Positions 52,574-61,137 of a stretch of DNA of 64,000 nucleotides are shown here, piece after piece (within the stretch, counting starts at the first letter, position 1; every line of letters starts with the position of its first letter). The translations under genes were made by a program, and so were the position numbers. The notes beneath the pieces were generated by a model. The model searched no databases, had not been told where the DNA came from, and saw only the letters and a list, made by a program, of their open reading frames with translations. Where the stretch lies: the NCBI GenBank assembly GCA_963677785.2, contig CAXXDH010000003.1:620001-684000 (forward strand), read 5' to 3'. Origin of the DNA: G963665495 sp963677785 (lineage in GTDB: Bacteria > Desulfobacterota > Desulfovibrionia > Desulfovibrionales > Desulfovibrionaceae).

Positions 52574-54076
52574 TCAATGAAAGACGCCGGAGGCCGCGAT
52601 GTTCCAGGACACATCCAGGTCTTCAATAAAAAACCAGTTTATCAGTTCCGTATCATCCATGACCCAGATGACGTTTTTTCCGGTGGTGGAATTGCTCCAG
52701 AGCACCTCGGGCGCGCCGTCGCCGTCAAAATCGTTGATGGTCGCCACGCTCCAGTCATCCCGTACGCTTTCCGTAAACTCCCAATCCGACAGTGATCCGT
52801 CACTGTTCATATGCCAGATGGCGTTGCTGCCGCTGGATGAGTTGCGCCAAAAGATATCCGGCACGCCATCTCCGTCAAAATCGCCCGTACCGCCTACGGT
52901 CCAGTCCGTATCACAGTTTTCGGTGACGACGAAATCTTCCCAGGCCGTCCCATCCATGAACCAGATGACGTTTTTCCCCGTCTCGCTGTTGCGCCAAAGG
53001 ATATCGCTGTCGCCGTCTTCATTGAAATCCGCCACCGCAACAGGCGACCATGTGGTTGCCACATCGTTGAGAGCCACGGTGGAGTCGTATGTCGCGCCCT
53101 CCATCAGCCAGACGGAACTTTTCCCGGTATCGGCTTTGGTCAGCAGGATATCGTCATAGTCGTCCCCGTTGAAATCGCCGACGCCCACAATGGTCCAGCC
53201 CAGGGAATTCTTAATTTTGGCGGTGTCGGTAAGATAATATTCGTCGAGATAATAGATGTAATTCACGCCCGTGGAAGCATTGTTGATGATCAGATCCGGC
53301 TGCGTTTCGCCGATTGAAATCTCACTCATCAGGACATTGCCCATCTGCATGTTCAAATCTTCGGTATGCCCCTCGTAGGCCAGCCAGAATGTGCCGTCGT
53401 TGTTGGGTCCGGCAGTCGCTCCCTTGCTGTACAGACAAAGCCAGGCTTCTTTGGCGTCGCTGTAGCCGATCAGAGCAACGTTGATGACTCCTTTTTTGTC
53501 CCCGGAAGCCTGCGTGTACACGGTATCGGATTCGTTATTGCGCCAAAAGGTATCGAAGTCGCTGTAATAATCGAATTGCAGAACCCCCGGACCATCGGTG
53601 GAAACTGAGGATTGCACGTCGGTGACGGTGTCCGTACTTACCGTGTAATACCCCGTGGTCCTGTAGGGAAGCTCCGAACAGGTGTTTAATTCTTCGCAAT
53701 CCGGCTCCGAACCGTCTTCGGACGCATAACCGGTGCAGGATTCCAGCATCGGTCCCGTATCCGTCCAGAACTCGAGGATATCCGGGCCGCCGTCGGAAGA
53801 ACACCCCGCGTAGTCATCGCTGCAGGAGATCAATTGCTGGGGCGAAAGCGTTTTTGAGGCGTATCCTGCGATGAGTATTTTGGATTCAAAAACACTTGTG
53901 GCGGCAAAGGCCCAACTCGCATCGCAGTCCCCCTGGTCCTTGGCGTCATTGACGGCTCCATCGTCTCTCCAGTCCAGGGCGGCGGCCAGGGCAATGCCGT
54001 GCCATCCCCCCACGCTCAGACAAAAAAACAAAAAAGCGGAAAGACTCAGCACTATGCGGGGGGTGATCGCCTTCAT
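52574..54076 (-). CDS. Papain-fold (C1A) pseudopeptidase fused to a beta-propeller
   Basis: A 500-residue exported protein. The signal peptide ends near residue 31. Residues 34-245 match the papain family (LDWRDDGAVNDAKDQG start, LSPQQLISCSDDYAGC middle) but the catalytic residues are gone. The Cys of the QGxCGSCW motif is Ser54 (QGDCDASWAF), the HAV-type His position is Ile198 in VINVALIGYS, and the NSW-type Asn is Tyr216 (WLCLYSKG). Oxyanion Gln48 and a disulfide-type Cys51 remain. Residues about 300-500 are at least four FG-GAP/VCBS-like repeats with acidic loops (DFNEDGDSDI, DFDGDGVPDI). It lies directly after a chagasin-type inhibitor gene. Confidence 0.85.
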   Translation of the reverse strand: MKAITPRIVLSLSAFLFFCLSVGGWHGIALAAALDWRDDGAVNDAKDQGDCDASWAFAATSVFESKILIAGYASKTLSPQQLISCSDDYAGCSSDGGPDILEFWTDTGPMLESCTGYASEDGSEPDCEELNTCSELPYRTTGYYTVSTDTVTDVQSSVSTDGPGVLQFDYYSDFDTFWRNNESDTVYTQASGDKKGVINVALIGYSDAKEAWLCLYSKGATAGPNNDGTFWLAYEGHTEDLNMQMGNVLMSEISIGETQPDLIINNASTGVNYIYYLDEYYLTDTAKIKNSLGWTIVGVGDFNGDDYDDILLTKADTGKSSVWLMEGATYDSTVALNDVATTWSPVAVADFNEDGDSDILWRNSETGKNVIWFMDGTAWEDFVVTENCDTDWTVGGTGDFDGDGVPDIFWRNSSSGSNAIWHMNSDGSLSDWEFTESVRDDWSVATINDFDGDGAPEVLWSNSTTGKNVIWVMDDTELINWFFIEDLDVSWNIAASGVFH

Positions 54077-54121
54077 TGAACATACCTTCATGATTAGCAA
54101 ATATAAAATATTCAAAGCCTG

Positions 54122-54577
54122 TCACTCGATCCGTATTGTCAGTTGAAAATGCTCCGCGGCGTTTTGCCCGCCTTCCCAACTTCTGAAATAGCCAAGTTCG
54201 AGTGTTGTGCTACCCGAACCAATCGCTTTGAATACGAACCGGGCCTTGCCAGGCGCGCCCGGAACAGTTTTCTCCGGCGGCAAGAAAACCTTGCGCACCA
54301 GCACGAGCTTTTCCGGGTCCTGTTGTAACACATTCCAGGTGTACCCCGTGGAGGGATTCTCCTTGAGCACTATCTGCACTTCCTGTCCGCGGACCAGGGA
54401 AATGTCCGTCGTGTCGCTTTTCGCATCCAGAATGAGAGGGGCGGCATCCTGGGCCGGTAGAGCCCGTCCAGGCAGCAACAGCAAGGCCAATAGAACAAGC
54501 AATACGGCCGCGGCTGCATAGTGACCGCCGGGTATTCTTTTAACAGAACCATAACATTTATCTTTGCTTGTGGTCAC
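54122..54577 (-). CDS. Chagasin-family cysteine peptidase inhibitor (I42)
   Basis: A 151-residue exported protein. An N-terminal hydrophobic helix (about 20-38) acts as signal or anchor. The rest is an Ig-like chagasin fold with the three binding loops: NPSTGY (74-79), GAPG (107-110) and YFRSWE (130-135; RPWE in most relatives, so Pro is Ser here). Such proteins block papain-like peptidases by capping the active-site cleft. The start is GTG 54577 with GGGAG about 7 nt upstream. It is 45 bp before the pseudopeptidase gene on the same strand and likely co-transcribed with it. Confidence 0.88.
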   Translation of the reverse strand: MTTSKDKCYGSVKRIPGGHYAAAAVLLVLLALLLLPGRALPAQDAAPLILDAKSDTTDISLVRGQEVQIVLKENPSTGYTWNVLQQDPEKLVLVRKVFLPPEKTVPGAPGKARFVFKAIGSGSTTLELGYFRSWEGGQNAAEHFQLTIRIE

Positions 54578-54946
54578 GTGTTTTCTCCCTGCCCTGGCCG
54601 GCGGCAGTGCGCCAACGCGGGTTTCCTTTCATTGTTTCTTTTCGTTAACCTTACCTGATTTCTTAAGGTTTGTGATCCCACCATCCTGCCTTTTTCATTC
54701 CTGAATTTTCTTCTGCATCCAGGAACGAAACAACAGCGCATTTTCAACTCCCTGCCATTGTAATTTCTCTGGAAAAAGGTACAATTTACAGCAAAGTATA
54801 AAGTTCGGATTCCGGTCGCTGTTATTTGAGAATATGCCATTTCTGAATTTGCCGCCACCTGCATCTGCAACGAAAGACCGGAACCTGTTGCTTTCTTTGC
54901 CTACAACAGGAGTATTGACCGGCTTGCATTTTCTGGAGGTCGTTGA
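54578..54946. other. Divergent intergenic region (chagasin / histidine kinase)
   Basis: About 370 bp, with promoters for two divergent genes. Open frames across it lack ribosome-binding sites and protein character. No operator or RNA structure was identified. Confidence 0.4.
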
Positions 54947-57247
54947 ATGCTGGAAGTCGACAGGATTCAAACAGAGCTGCTGGCGATCAAAAGGATCATT
55001 TCCTGCGAAATCGAGCGGGTCAAAGATACGTTGCACCATCTCGCCTGCCAGACGCACGATCTGTTGTCTTCAACAAGCCGCAGCGATTCGGGCATCAAGG
55101 CCTGGTTGGAAAAAGAGGAATTCGCCGTCGGCGAAGACGGCTTTTTTCTCAGCCTTCCCCAACTGCAGGCCTATCGTGAGGGCAGACTCTCACCCGATGC
55201 CGTCAGTTATTCCTGGCCGCCGGAACGCATCACGGACAAGGATGCCAGATTCCGGATGTATTGCCTGCGAAACATGGGACTGACGCTGAAAACCCTGCAC
55301 AGGCGTTTTTCCGGTACGGCCTGGATCTATTACCAGGACACAACCAATACGGCCCTGCAGTATCCCTATATCGACCAGATCACAGCCATAACGCCGGACT
55401 TCGACTGGTCCCAGTACCACACCTTCCGTTCCGTTTGCCCCGAGACGAACCCCGGCAGACGCGTACGCTGGTCTCCGCCCCATGTGGACTACGCGGGCAA
55501 AGGCCTGATCGTGGCGGCGTCCATTCCCGTATACGACAAAGACAGATTCATCGGACTCTGGAGTATCGACCTGACGGTGAACAGCCTGGTCCACCCAGCC
55601 ATCCTGGCCCCCCGCCGCAAATCCCAGATCTCCTGCGTCATCAAAACCGACGGCGCGCTGCTTGCCTGCAACCAGGGTATGGAGTCCGCGGAGATGCACA
55701 AAGGCGAGATTTTCTGCGCCTCGCTGGATACCATACATGAGGCCTTTTCGCGTATCGACCTGCAGCAACTCACGCGCAGCAGCTCGGGCCATACTATCCT
55801 GAATACCGAATCGGGTGAATACCAGCTGCACTGGGAAACACTGCGGTGCATCGACTGGATCTGCATTACGCTGCTTTCGCGAGAAGATCTGCTCGAAACG
55901 GCCAAGACCCAGTTTCAGAGAGCTTTCAACGGCCTGGCCAAAGGCGAATACGCCTCGCCCATCAACCTGAACAATCTCTCGGACGATATGCTGGAAATCG
56001 GCTCTGCCTACAACAACATGCTCATCAAGCTGGACGACGCGCATCAGAAGATGTCCGAACAACAGGCCGCCCTGGCCGAGGCAAAGGAAAAGGCCGAGTC
56101 CGCCAACAAGGCCAAATCCCTGTTCCTGGCTAACATGAGCCACGAACTGCGTACGCCTCTCAACGGCATAGACGGCATGCTCCAATTACTGTTGTTTACG
56201 GACCTGGATCCGGAGCAGCGACATTACCTGGACATGGCGACAACTTCCACACGCCGCCTGACCAGTCTGCTGGGCGACATCCTGGATTTGACCAGAGTCG
56301 AAATGGGGAAAATGCATACAGAAGAAAAAACCCTGGATCTGACGAACATCCTGCAGCAGGTCCGGCAGCTTTTCAGCCCGTCCTGCCGGCAAAAGGGCGT
56401 TACGCTGTCTTTTTACACGGACGCCGCCATCCCCGGCAACCTGACCGGAGACCCTGTGCGCTTGCAACAGATCATCAACAATCTGGTCGGGAACGCGGTC
56501 AAATTCACGGATGCAGGCAACATTCGCATCGAGGCCCATGCCCTGCCCTGTACGCTCCCCAACACGGTCCGGGTGCTTTTTTCCGTCATCGATACGGGCA
56601 TCGGCATTTCCGAGAACAACCTGGAGGCCCTGTTCGAACCGTTCACGCAGCTGGACCAGGGTTACAAGCGCTCCTACCAGGGCGCCGGACTGGGCTTGTC
56701 CATAGTCCGCCAGCTCGTGCCCCTGCTGGGCGGTGAGCTCTCCGTAACCAGCGCAACGGACGCCGGCACCAGTTTCTATTTTTCCCTGCCGTTCAAAACC
56801 CACCAGGAGTCCAAGCCCATTCCCGCCCAGCCATCCGCGTCCTTGCCGCATGCCGCGGATTCTCATTCCATCCTGTTGGTGGAAGACGACACCGTCAACC
56901 GCATCGCTCTGGAATCCCTGCTGCAGAAACTGCACTTTCGAATCCGCGCGGTGGAAAATGGCGCCCTGGCACTGGAGGAACTCAACTCACGTGAGTACGC
57001 CCTGGTCCTCATGGATATGCAAATGCCGGTCATGGACGGCTCGGAAACCACCAGGGCCATCCGCAGAGGACAAGCCGGAGCCCGAAACCGCCGCATCCCC
57101 ATCATCGCCATAACCGCCTATGCCATGCCCGACGACAAAGGCAGTGTCCTGGCCTCAGGCGTCGACCGCTACCTTCCCAAACCCGTGAACATCGAAGAAC
57201 TGGTGAATGTCATCAACGGCCTGCTGTCGAACGCGGCCGGCCCCTGA
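54947..57247 (+). CDS. Hybrid sensor histidine kinase with N-terminal Cache-like sensor
   Basis: A 766-residue kinase. Residues 75-300 resemble a Cache/PDC sensor (FIGLWSIDLTVNSLV, SCVIKTDGALLACN), but no flanking transmembrane helices are seen, so the sensor seems cytoplasmic. A HAMP-like/coiled linker (about 305-385) leads to the H-box SHELRTPLNGI, N-box NLVGNAVKFT, G1 DTGIGIS and G2 GAGLGLSI, then a C-terminal receiver with Asp in LMDMQMPVMDG and Lys in YLPKPVN. It starts autophosphorylation on His and passes phosphate to its own receiver. A partner HPt is not encoded nearby. ATG 54947 has GGAGG upstream. Confidence 0.93.
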   Translation: MLEVDRIQTELLAIKRIISCEIERVKDTLHHLACQTHDLLSSTSRSDSGIKAWLEKEEFAVGEDGFFLSLPQLQAYREGRLSPDAVSYSWPPERITDKDARFRMYCLRNMGLTLKTLHRRFSGTAWIYYQDTTNTALQYPYIDQITAITPDFDWSQYHTFRSVCPETNPGRRVRWSPPHVDYAGKGLIVAASIPVYDKDRFIGLWSIDLTVNSLVHPAILAPRRKSQISCVIKTDGALLACNQGMESAEMHKGEIFCASLDTIHEAFSRIDLQQLTRSSSGHTILNTESGEYQLHWETLRCIDWICITLLSREDLLETAKTQFQRAFNGLAKGEYASPINLNNLSDDMLEIGSAYNNMLIKLDDAHQKMSEQQAALAEAKEKAESANKAKSLFLANMSHELRTPLNGIDGMLQLLLFTDLDPEQRHYLDMATTSTRRLTSLLGDILDLTRVEMGKMHTEEKTLDLTNILQQVRQLFSPSCRQKGVTLSFYTDAAIPGNLTGDPVRLQQIINNLVGNAVKFTDAGNIRIEAHALPCTLPNTVRVLFSVIDTGIGISENNLEALFEPFTQLDQGYKRSYQGAGLGLSIVRQLVPLLGGELSVTSATDAGTSFYFSLPFKTHQESKPIPAQPSASLPHAADSHSILLVEDDTVNRIALESLLQKLHFRIRAVENGALALEELNSREYALVLMDMQMPVMDGSETTRAIRRGQAGARNRRIPIIAITAYAMPDDKGSVLASGVDRYLPKPVNIEELVNVINGLLSNAAGP

Positions 57248-57427
57248 CGCCTCACCCCCTGCGCTATCCCCGCTCCACCTTGTCCGCCCTGGTTCCGCCC
57301 TGCTTTGTGACGATTGGACAACCCATTTGTCACACGATCGGCATGTTTCCGGGGTACCTAAAGTGCAGTATTTACTGTTGCGGCTCCCCGTGTGCCGCGA
57401 ACCCCAACCACGGAAACATACGAAGCA

Positions 57428-58216
57428 ATGCGCATCGGCCTGGCCAGTGTTTTTCTGCAGGAATACCTGCCATTGGAAGTCCTGAGCCTGGCGGCTGGGG
57501 CCGGATACGACTGCGTGGAACTCTGGGCCGACCATTTGCGCCTGCACCCCACGCCCCCCGCAGCCTTGCGTACGCAAGCCGCCGAACTCGGGCTTGAACT
57601 CAGCCTGCATGCGCCGCACTACGATCTGAATCCCCTGGCGTTCAATCCGGAAATCCGGGAAGCCTCCCAACGCCAGTTGTTCGCCGCGCTGGAGCTGGGA
57701 GCGGAACTCGGGGCCCGTATCGTGGTGCTGCATCCGGGACGCCTGAGCGCGCCCTGGAGTACGTCCGCAGAGGCCTTTGACGCGCTGTTCGCGTTCGCCG
57801 CGCGACTGGGGCAACGGGCGGCCGCACTGGATGTACTGGCCTGCGTGGAGCTGATGGAAAACAAGGGCAAGGAATTTTTTCAAACCCCGGAGCACGCGGC
57901 CCTGCTTCTGGCGCAGGACCTGCCGCACATCGGCCTGGCCGTGGACATCGCCCATCTGCACACGCTGGGCGATCCGCAGGGAGCCGCCGGCATCTTGCGG
58001 CGCTTCCAGCCCCAGTGGATCCAACATGTCCACCTGAGCGATTCGGGCCCCCAGGCCGTGCATCTGCCTCTGGGACAGGGCGTGGTGGACATTGCCTCCG
58101 TACTGGAGGCCTTGCCCCCCAAGTATATGGGCAAGGTGATCATCGAAGGCTACGTTCCCGGACGCGGCAAGGAGGTCATCCGGGAGAACCTCGCATATTT
58201 GCGCAGGCTGCTTTGA
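57428..58216 (+). CDS. Xylose isomerase-like TIM-barrel protein (AP endonuclease 2 family)
   Basis: A 262-residue TIM barrel. Acidic and His metal-type residues lie at the ends of the strands: CVELWADHLRLH, LHAPHYDLNPL, VVLHPGRLSAP, CVELMENKG, LAVDIAHLHTLGD and HVHLSDSGP. The fold covers sugar epimerases/isomerases and endonuclease IV-like enzymes; the substrate is unknown. ATG 57428 starts the MRIGLASVF strand. It is followed by an ABC binding-protein gene 58 bp later. Confidence 0.88.
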   Translation: MRIGLASVFLQEYLPLEVLSLAAGAGYDCVELWADHLRLHPTPPAALRTQAAELGLELSLHAPHYDLNPLAFNPEIREASQRQLFAALELGAELGARIVVLHPGRLSAPWSTSAEAFDALFAFAARLGQRAAALDVLACVELMENKGKEFFQTPEHAALLLAQDLPHIGLAVDIAHLHTLGDPQGAAGILRRFQPQWIQHVHLSDSGPQAVHLPLGQGVVDIASVLEALPPKYMGKVIIEGYVPGRGKEVIRENLAYLRRLL

Positions 58217-58274
58217 GGGCTGAAAGCCCGCAGCGGAAACTGTTTCGACACACACAATAAAAGGACAGGTCATT

Positions 58275-59252
58275 ATGCGTACGCTTCTTTTTTCTCTTGT
58301 TTTGAATTTGATAGTCTTTCTCACGGCGGCCCAGGCCGCGGATCTGGTGATTTATACGTCCCAGCCGCAAAACCAGATGGTCGAGGTCATCGAACTGTTC
58401 AAAAAAAGCAACCCCGACATAGACGTCGAGCTCTACCGCGACGGCACCACCAAAGTGCTGAACAAATTGCAGGCAGAGATCGCCGCGGGCCAACCCAAGG
58501 CCGATATTCTGCTCATCGCGGACTCCGTGGCCATGAACGCGCTCAAAAAGCAGGGACTGCTGCAGGCCTACGCGGACGCGGACGTGAGCGGTTTCGACAG
58601 TTCGCAATACGACCCCGACAAGTGCTTTTTCGGCACCAAGCTGATCACCACCGGCATCATCTACAACACCAAGGCCGGCGTACCGGCCCCCACTTCCTGG
58701 AACGATCTGCTCAAGCCCGAAGCCAAAAACCAGGTGATCATGCCCAGTCCGCTGTACTCCGGAGCGGCCGTGATCCATGTGGGCACGCTCACGGAACAGC
58801 CCGGCCTGGGGTGGGACTACTATGAAAAGCTCGCGGACAACGGCGCAGTGGCCGGTAAGGGCAACGGCTCCGTACGCGAAGCCGTGGCACGGGGCGAAAA
58901 GGCCTACGGCATGATTATCGACTATATGGCCTTCGGAGCAAAAGCCAAAGGTTCGCCGGTCGACTTCGTATTCCCGTCCGAGGGCGTGACCAGCATCAAC
59001 CAGCCCGTGGCCATCCTGAAAAGCGCCGCCCACCCGGATACCGCCAAAAAATTCATCGCTTTTCAGCTCTCCAAAGCCGCGCAGGAACAGTCCGTACGGC
59101 AAAATTACATCCCCCTGCTCAAAGGCGTACAGCCCCCGGCAGCCTACGGCGACCTGAGCAACCTCAAGGTGATGACGGCCGATCCCGACGTGATCGAGAA
59201 AAAAACTGAAGAAAACAAGCGCAAATTCGCCGACCTGTTCGGCGGCGCGTAG
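58275..59252 (+). CDS. Periplasmic substrate-binding protein of an Fe(III)/phosphonate-type ABC transporter
   Basis: A 325-residue binding protein with a signal peptide ending at AQA (residue 21). The mature part begins LVIYTSQPQNQMVEVIELFK, the FbpA/PhnS-type opening, and GTTKVLNKLQAEIAAGQPKADILL follows. It is a type II binding fold. The Tyr pair and Asp that hold iron in FbpA cannot be assigned with confidence, so the cargo could be ferric ion, aminoethylphosphonate or another anion. It heads a three-gene operon with a fused permease and an ATPase. Confidence 0.9.
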   Translation: MRTLLFSLVLNLIVFLTAAQAADLVIYTSQPQNQMVEVIELFKKSNPDIDVELYRDGTTKVLNKLQAEIAAGQPKADILLIADSVAMNALKKQGLLQAYADADVSGFDSSQYDPDKCFFGTKLITTGIIYNTKAGVPAPTSWNDLLKPEAKNQVIMPSPLYSGAAVIHVGTLTEQPGLGWDYYEKLADNGAVAGKGNGSVREAVARGEKAYGMIIDYMAFGAKAKGSPVDFVFPSEGVTSINQPVAILKSAAHPDTAKKFIAFQLSKAAQEQSVRQNYIPLLKGVQPPAAYGDLSNLKVMTADPDVIEKKTEENKRKFADLFGGA

Positions 59253-59256
59253 AAAT

Positions 59257-59415
59257 GTCTCCGGCGGCCAGAGAACCTTTTTCGGGAAAAAGTTCTTTGG
59301 AATATCCAAAAACTTTTGGCTGGTATAACAACGTATTGAAGTGAAAAATGGTATCCTTGCACGCTGGTCCAGGGGGGCGTCCCCCCCTGGCGGGGCTTGG
59401 GGCGAACCCCCAAAT
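59257..59415 (+). repeat. Palindromic repeat, copy C (two modules), before the permease
   Basis: Module 1 (59258-59322): CTCCGGCGG, then the stem CAGAGAAC/GTTCTTTG around TTTTT/AAAAA pairs and a CGGG loop, then TCCAAAAACTTTTGGCTGG. Module 2 (59366-59412): CCAGGGGGG/CCCCCCTGG-type stem and GGGGCTTGGGG/CGAACCCC. It starts right after the binding-protein stop. The open frame of the permease runs through module 2. Confidence 0.8.
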
Positions 59416-61137
59416 TGCACTATTTCACCTCTGTCGTGTTCCATAAAGCGTCTGCTTCCGGCCGACCATGGCGAGCGCTGGCTGCTCGCCATGGTCGCCG
59501 CCTATGTCCTGGGCCTGTGCCTGGCGCCCCTGGGGCGTTTGTTCGTGGAGACCCTGTTTCCCGCGCAGGGCAGCGTATCTGATATCGCCCGGAACCTGCT
59601 GCACAGCCGTTCCGTACGCAAGGCCGTATACAATACGCTGGAGTCGGGGCTGGCGTCCACGTTGCTGTCCCTGGGGCTGGGCACGGTCATGGCGCTGCTC
59701 ATCGGACTTACGGACATCCGCCGCAAAACCCTGCTGGTGTTCATGCTCATGGCGCCCATGCTTATTCCCGCGCAGATCACGGCGGTTTCCTGGCTGGAAC
59801 TGCTCGGTCCGTCCAGTCCGCTCCTCAAGCCGCTGGGCTACGCGCTCGAACCAGGCACGCGCAATCCCCTGTATTCGCGCTCGGGCGTGATCCTGCTCCT
59901 GGCCGTGGAGCACGCCTGCATGGTCTTCCTGGCCGTCAGAGCCGGACTGCGATCCATTCCCAGAGATCTCATCGAAGCGGCCAGAAGCGTGGGCGCGGGC
60001 CCGCTGCGCATATGTCTGACAATCATTCTTCCGCTCCTGCGACCCTCCTTGATAGCGGGCTGCGCCCTGGCATTCGTGGCCTCCATCGGCAATTTCGGCA
60101 TCCCCGCCCTGCTGGGCATCCCGGGACGCTATCTCGTACTGAGTACGCTCATCTACCAGCGCTTGTCCTCGTTCGGCCCGTCCGTACTGGGCGAGGTCGG
60201 GGGTTTGTCCATGGTTCTCGCCGCGCTCGCTGGCCTGGGATTGCTGGTGCAGCATCTGACCCGGCGTAAACAGGTGCAGTTGACCGAAGGCGGCAGGCTG
60301 GAGCCGCCCTTTAGCCTGGGGCGCTGGCGCCTTCCCATGGAAGCCGCGGTCTGGCTGGTGCTGCTGTTTCTGGCCGTGCTGCCCTTGCTGGCCCTGGTGG
60401 GCACGGCCCTGATCCCTGCCCTGGGCGTGGAGCTTTCGCCCGACACCATCACCCTGGACAATTTCCACTTTGTGTTCGAGCATGGCGGTACGCGCCGCGC
60501 ATTCGCCAACAGCGCGTTTCTGGGGCTGACAGCGGCCAGCCTCGTGGTGCTCATCAGCCTGCCCTTGTCCTATCTGGTGGTGGTACGCCGCAACCGGGCC
60601 GCCGCCCTGCTGAACATCTTCGCGGACGCGCCCTTTGCCCTGCCCGGCATCGTGCTTTCCATCGCCTGCATCATCGCTTTTATCCGGCCGCTGCCCGTGC
60701 TGGGGGTCTCTTTGTACAATACGATCTGGATCATTCTGGTCGCCTATCTGGCCCGGTTCCTGGCTTTTGGCCTGCGTCCGGCATTCGCGGGCATGGAACA
60801 GATCGACACGACTCTGGAAGAAGCCGCCCAGGTCGCGGGCGCGGGCAGCATCACGCGGCTGCGCCGGATCATCGCCCCCATCGCCCTGCCCTCGGCCATG
60901 GCCGGAGGCATCCTCGTCTTCATGGGGGCATTCAACGAACTCACGGTTTCCTCTTTGCTCTGGTCCGCGGGCAACGAAACCCTGGGCGTGGTGATTTACA
61001 ACCTCTATGACGAGGGCAATTCAACCGGCGCTTCGGCCGTGGCCGTTCTGGCGGTTTGCGTCACCCTGGCCATTGCCGGTGTTGCCTCAATTTTCATGCG
61101 CAAGCTGCCAAGAGGAGTGCTGCCGTGGCAAGAATAA
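59341..61137 (+). CDS. FbpB-type fused ABC permease (start uncertain)
   Basis: A membrane protein of up to 598 residues with about twelve helices in two permease halves. EAA loops, EAARSVGAGPLRICLTIILPLL and EEAAQVAGAGSITRLRRIIAP, lie in each half, showing a fused dimer of the FbpB/ThiP type. The GTG at 59341 has no ribosome-binding site and its first 30 codons read through palindromic repeat copy C (RWSRGASPPGGAWGEPP). The first natural membrane segment starts near residue 47, and ATG 59491 (codon 51) is inside it. The true start may be a non-standard codon in the 59420-59465 stretch. The stop overlaps the ATPase start by 13 nt. Confidence 0.85.
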   Translation: MKNGILARWSRGASPPGGAWGEPPNCTISPLSCSIKRLLPADHGERWLLAMVAAYVLGLCLAPLGRLFVETLFPAQGSVSDIARNLLHSRSVRKAVYNTLESGLASTLLSLGLGTVMALLIGLTDIRRKTLLVFMLMAPMLIPAQITAVSWLELLGPSSPLLKPLGYALEPGTRNPLYSRSGVILLLAVEHACMVFLAVRAGLRSIPRDLIEAARSVGAGPLRICLTIILPLLRPSLIAGCALAFVASIGNFGIPALLGIPGRYLVLSTLIYQRLSSFGPSVLGEVGGLSMVLAALAGLGLLVQHLTRRKQVQLTEGGRLEPPFSLGRWRLPMEAAVWLVLLFLAVLPLLALVGTALIPALGVELSPDTITLDNFHFVFEHGGTRRAFANSAFLGLTAASLVVLISLPLSYLVVVRRNRAAALLNIFADAPFALPGIVLSIACIIAFIRPLPVLGVSLYNTIWIILVAYLARFLAFGLRPAFAGMEQIDTTLEEAAQVAGAGSITRLRRIIAPIALPSAMAGGILVFMGAFNELTVSSLLWSAGNETLGVVIYNLYDEGNSTGASAVAVLAVCVTLAIAGVASIFMRKLPRGVLPWQE

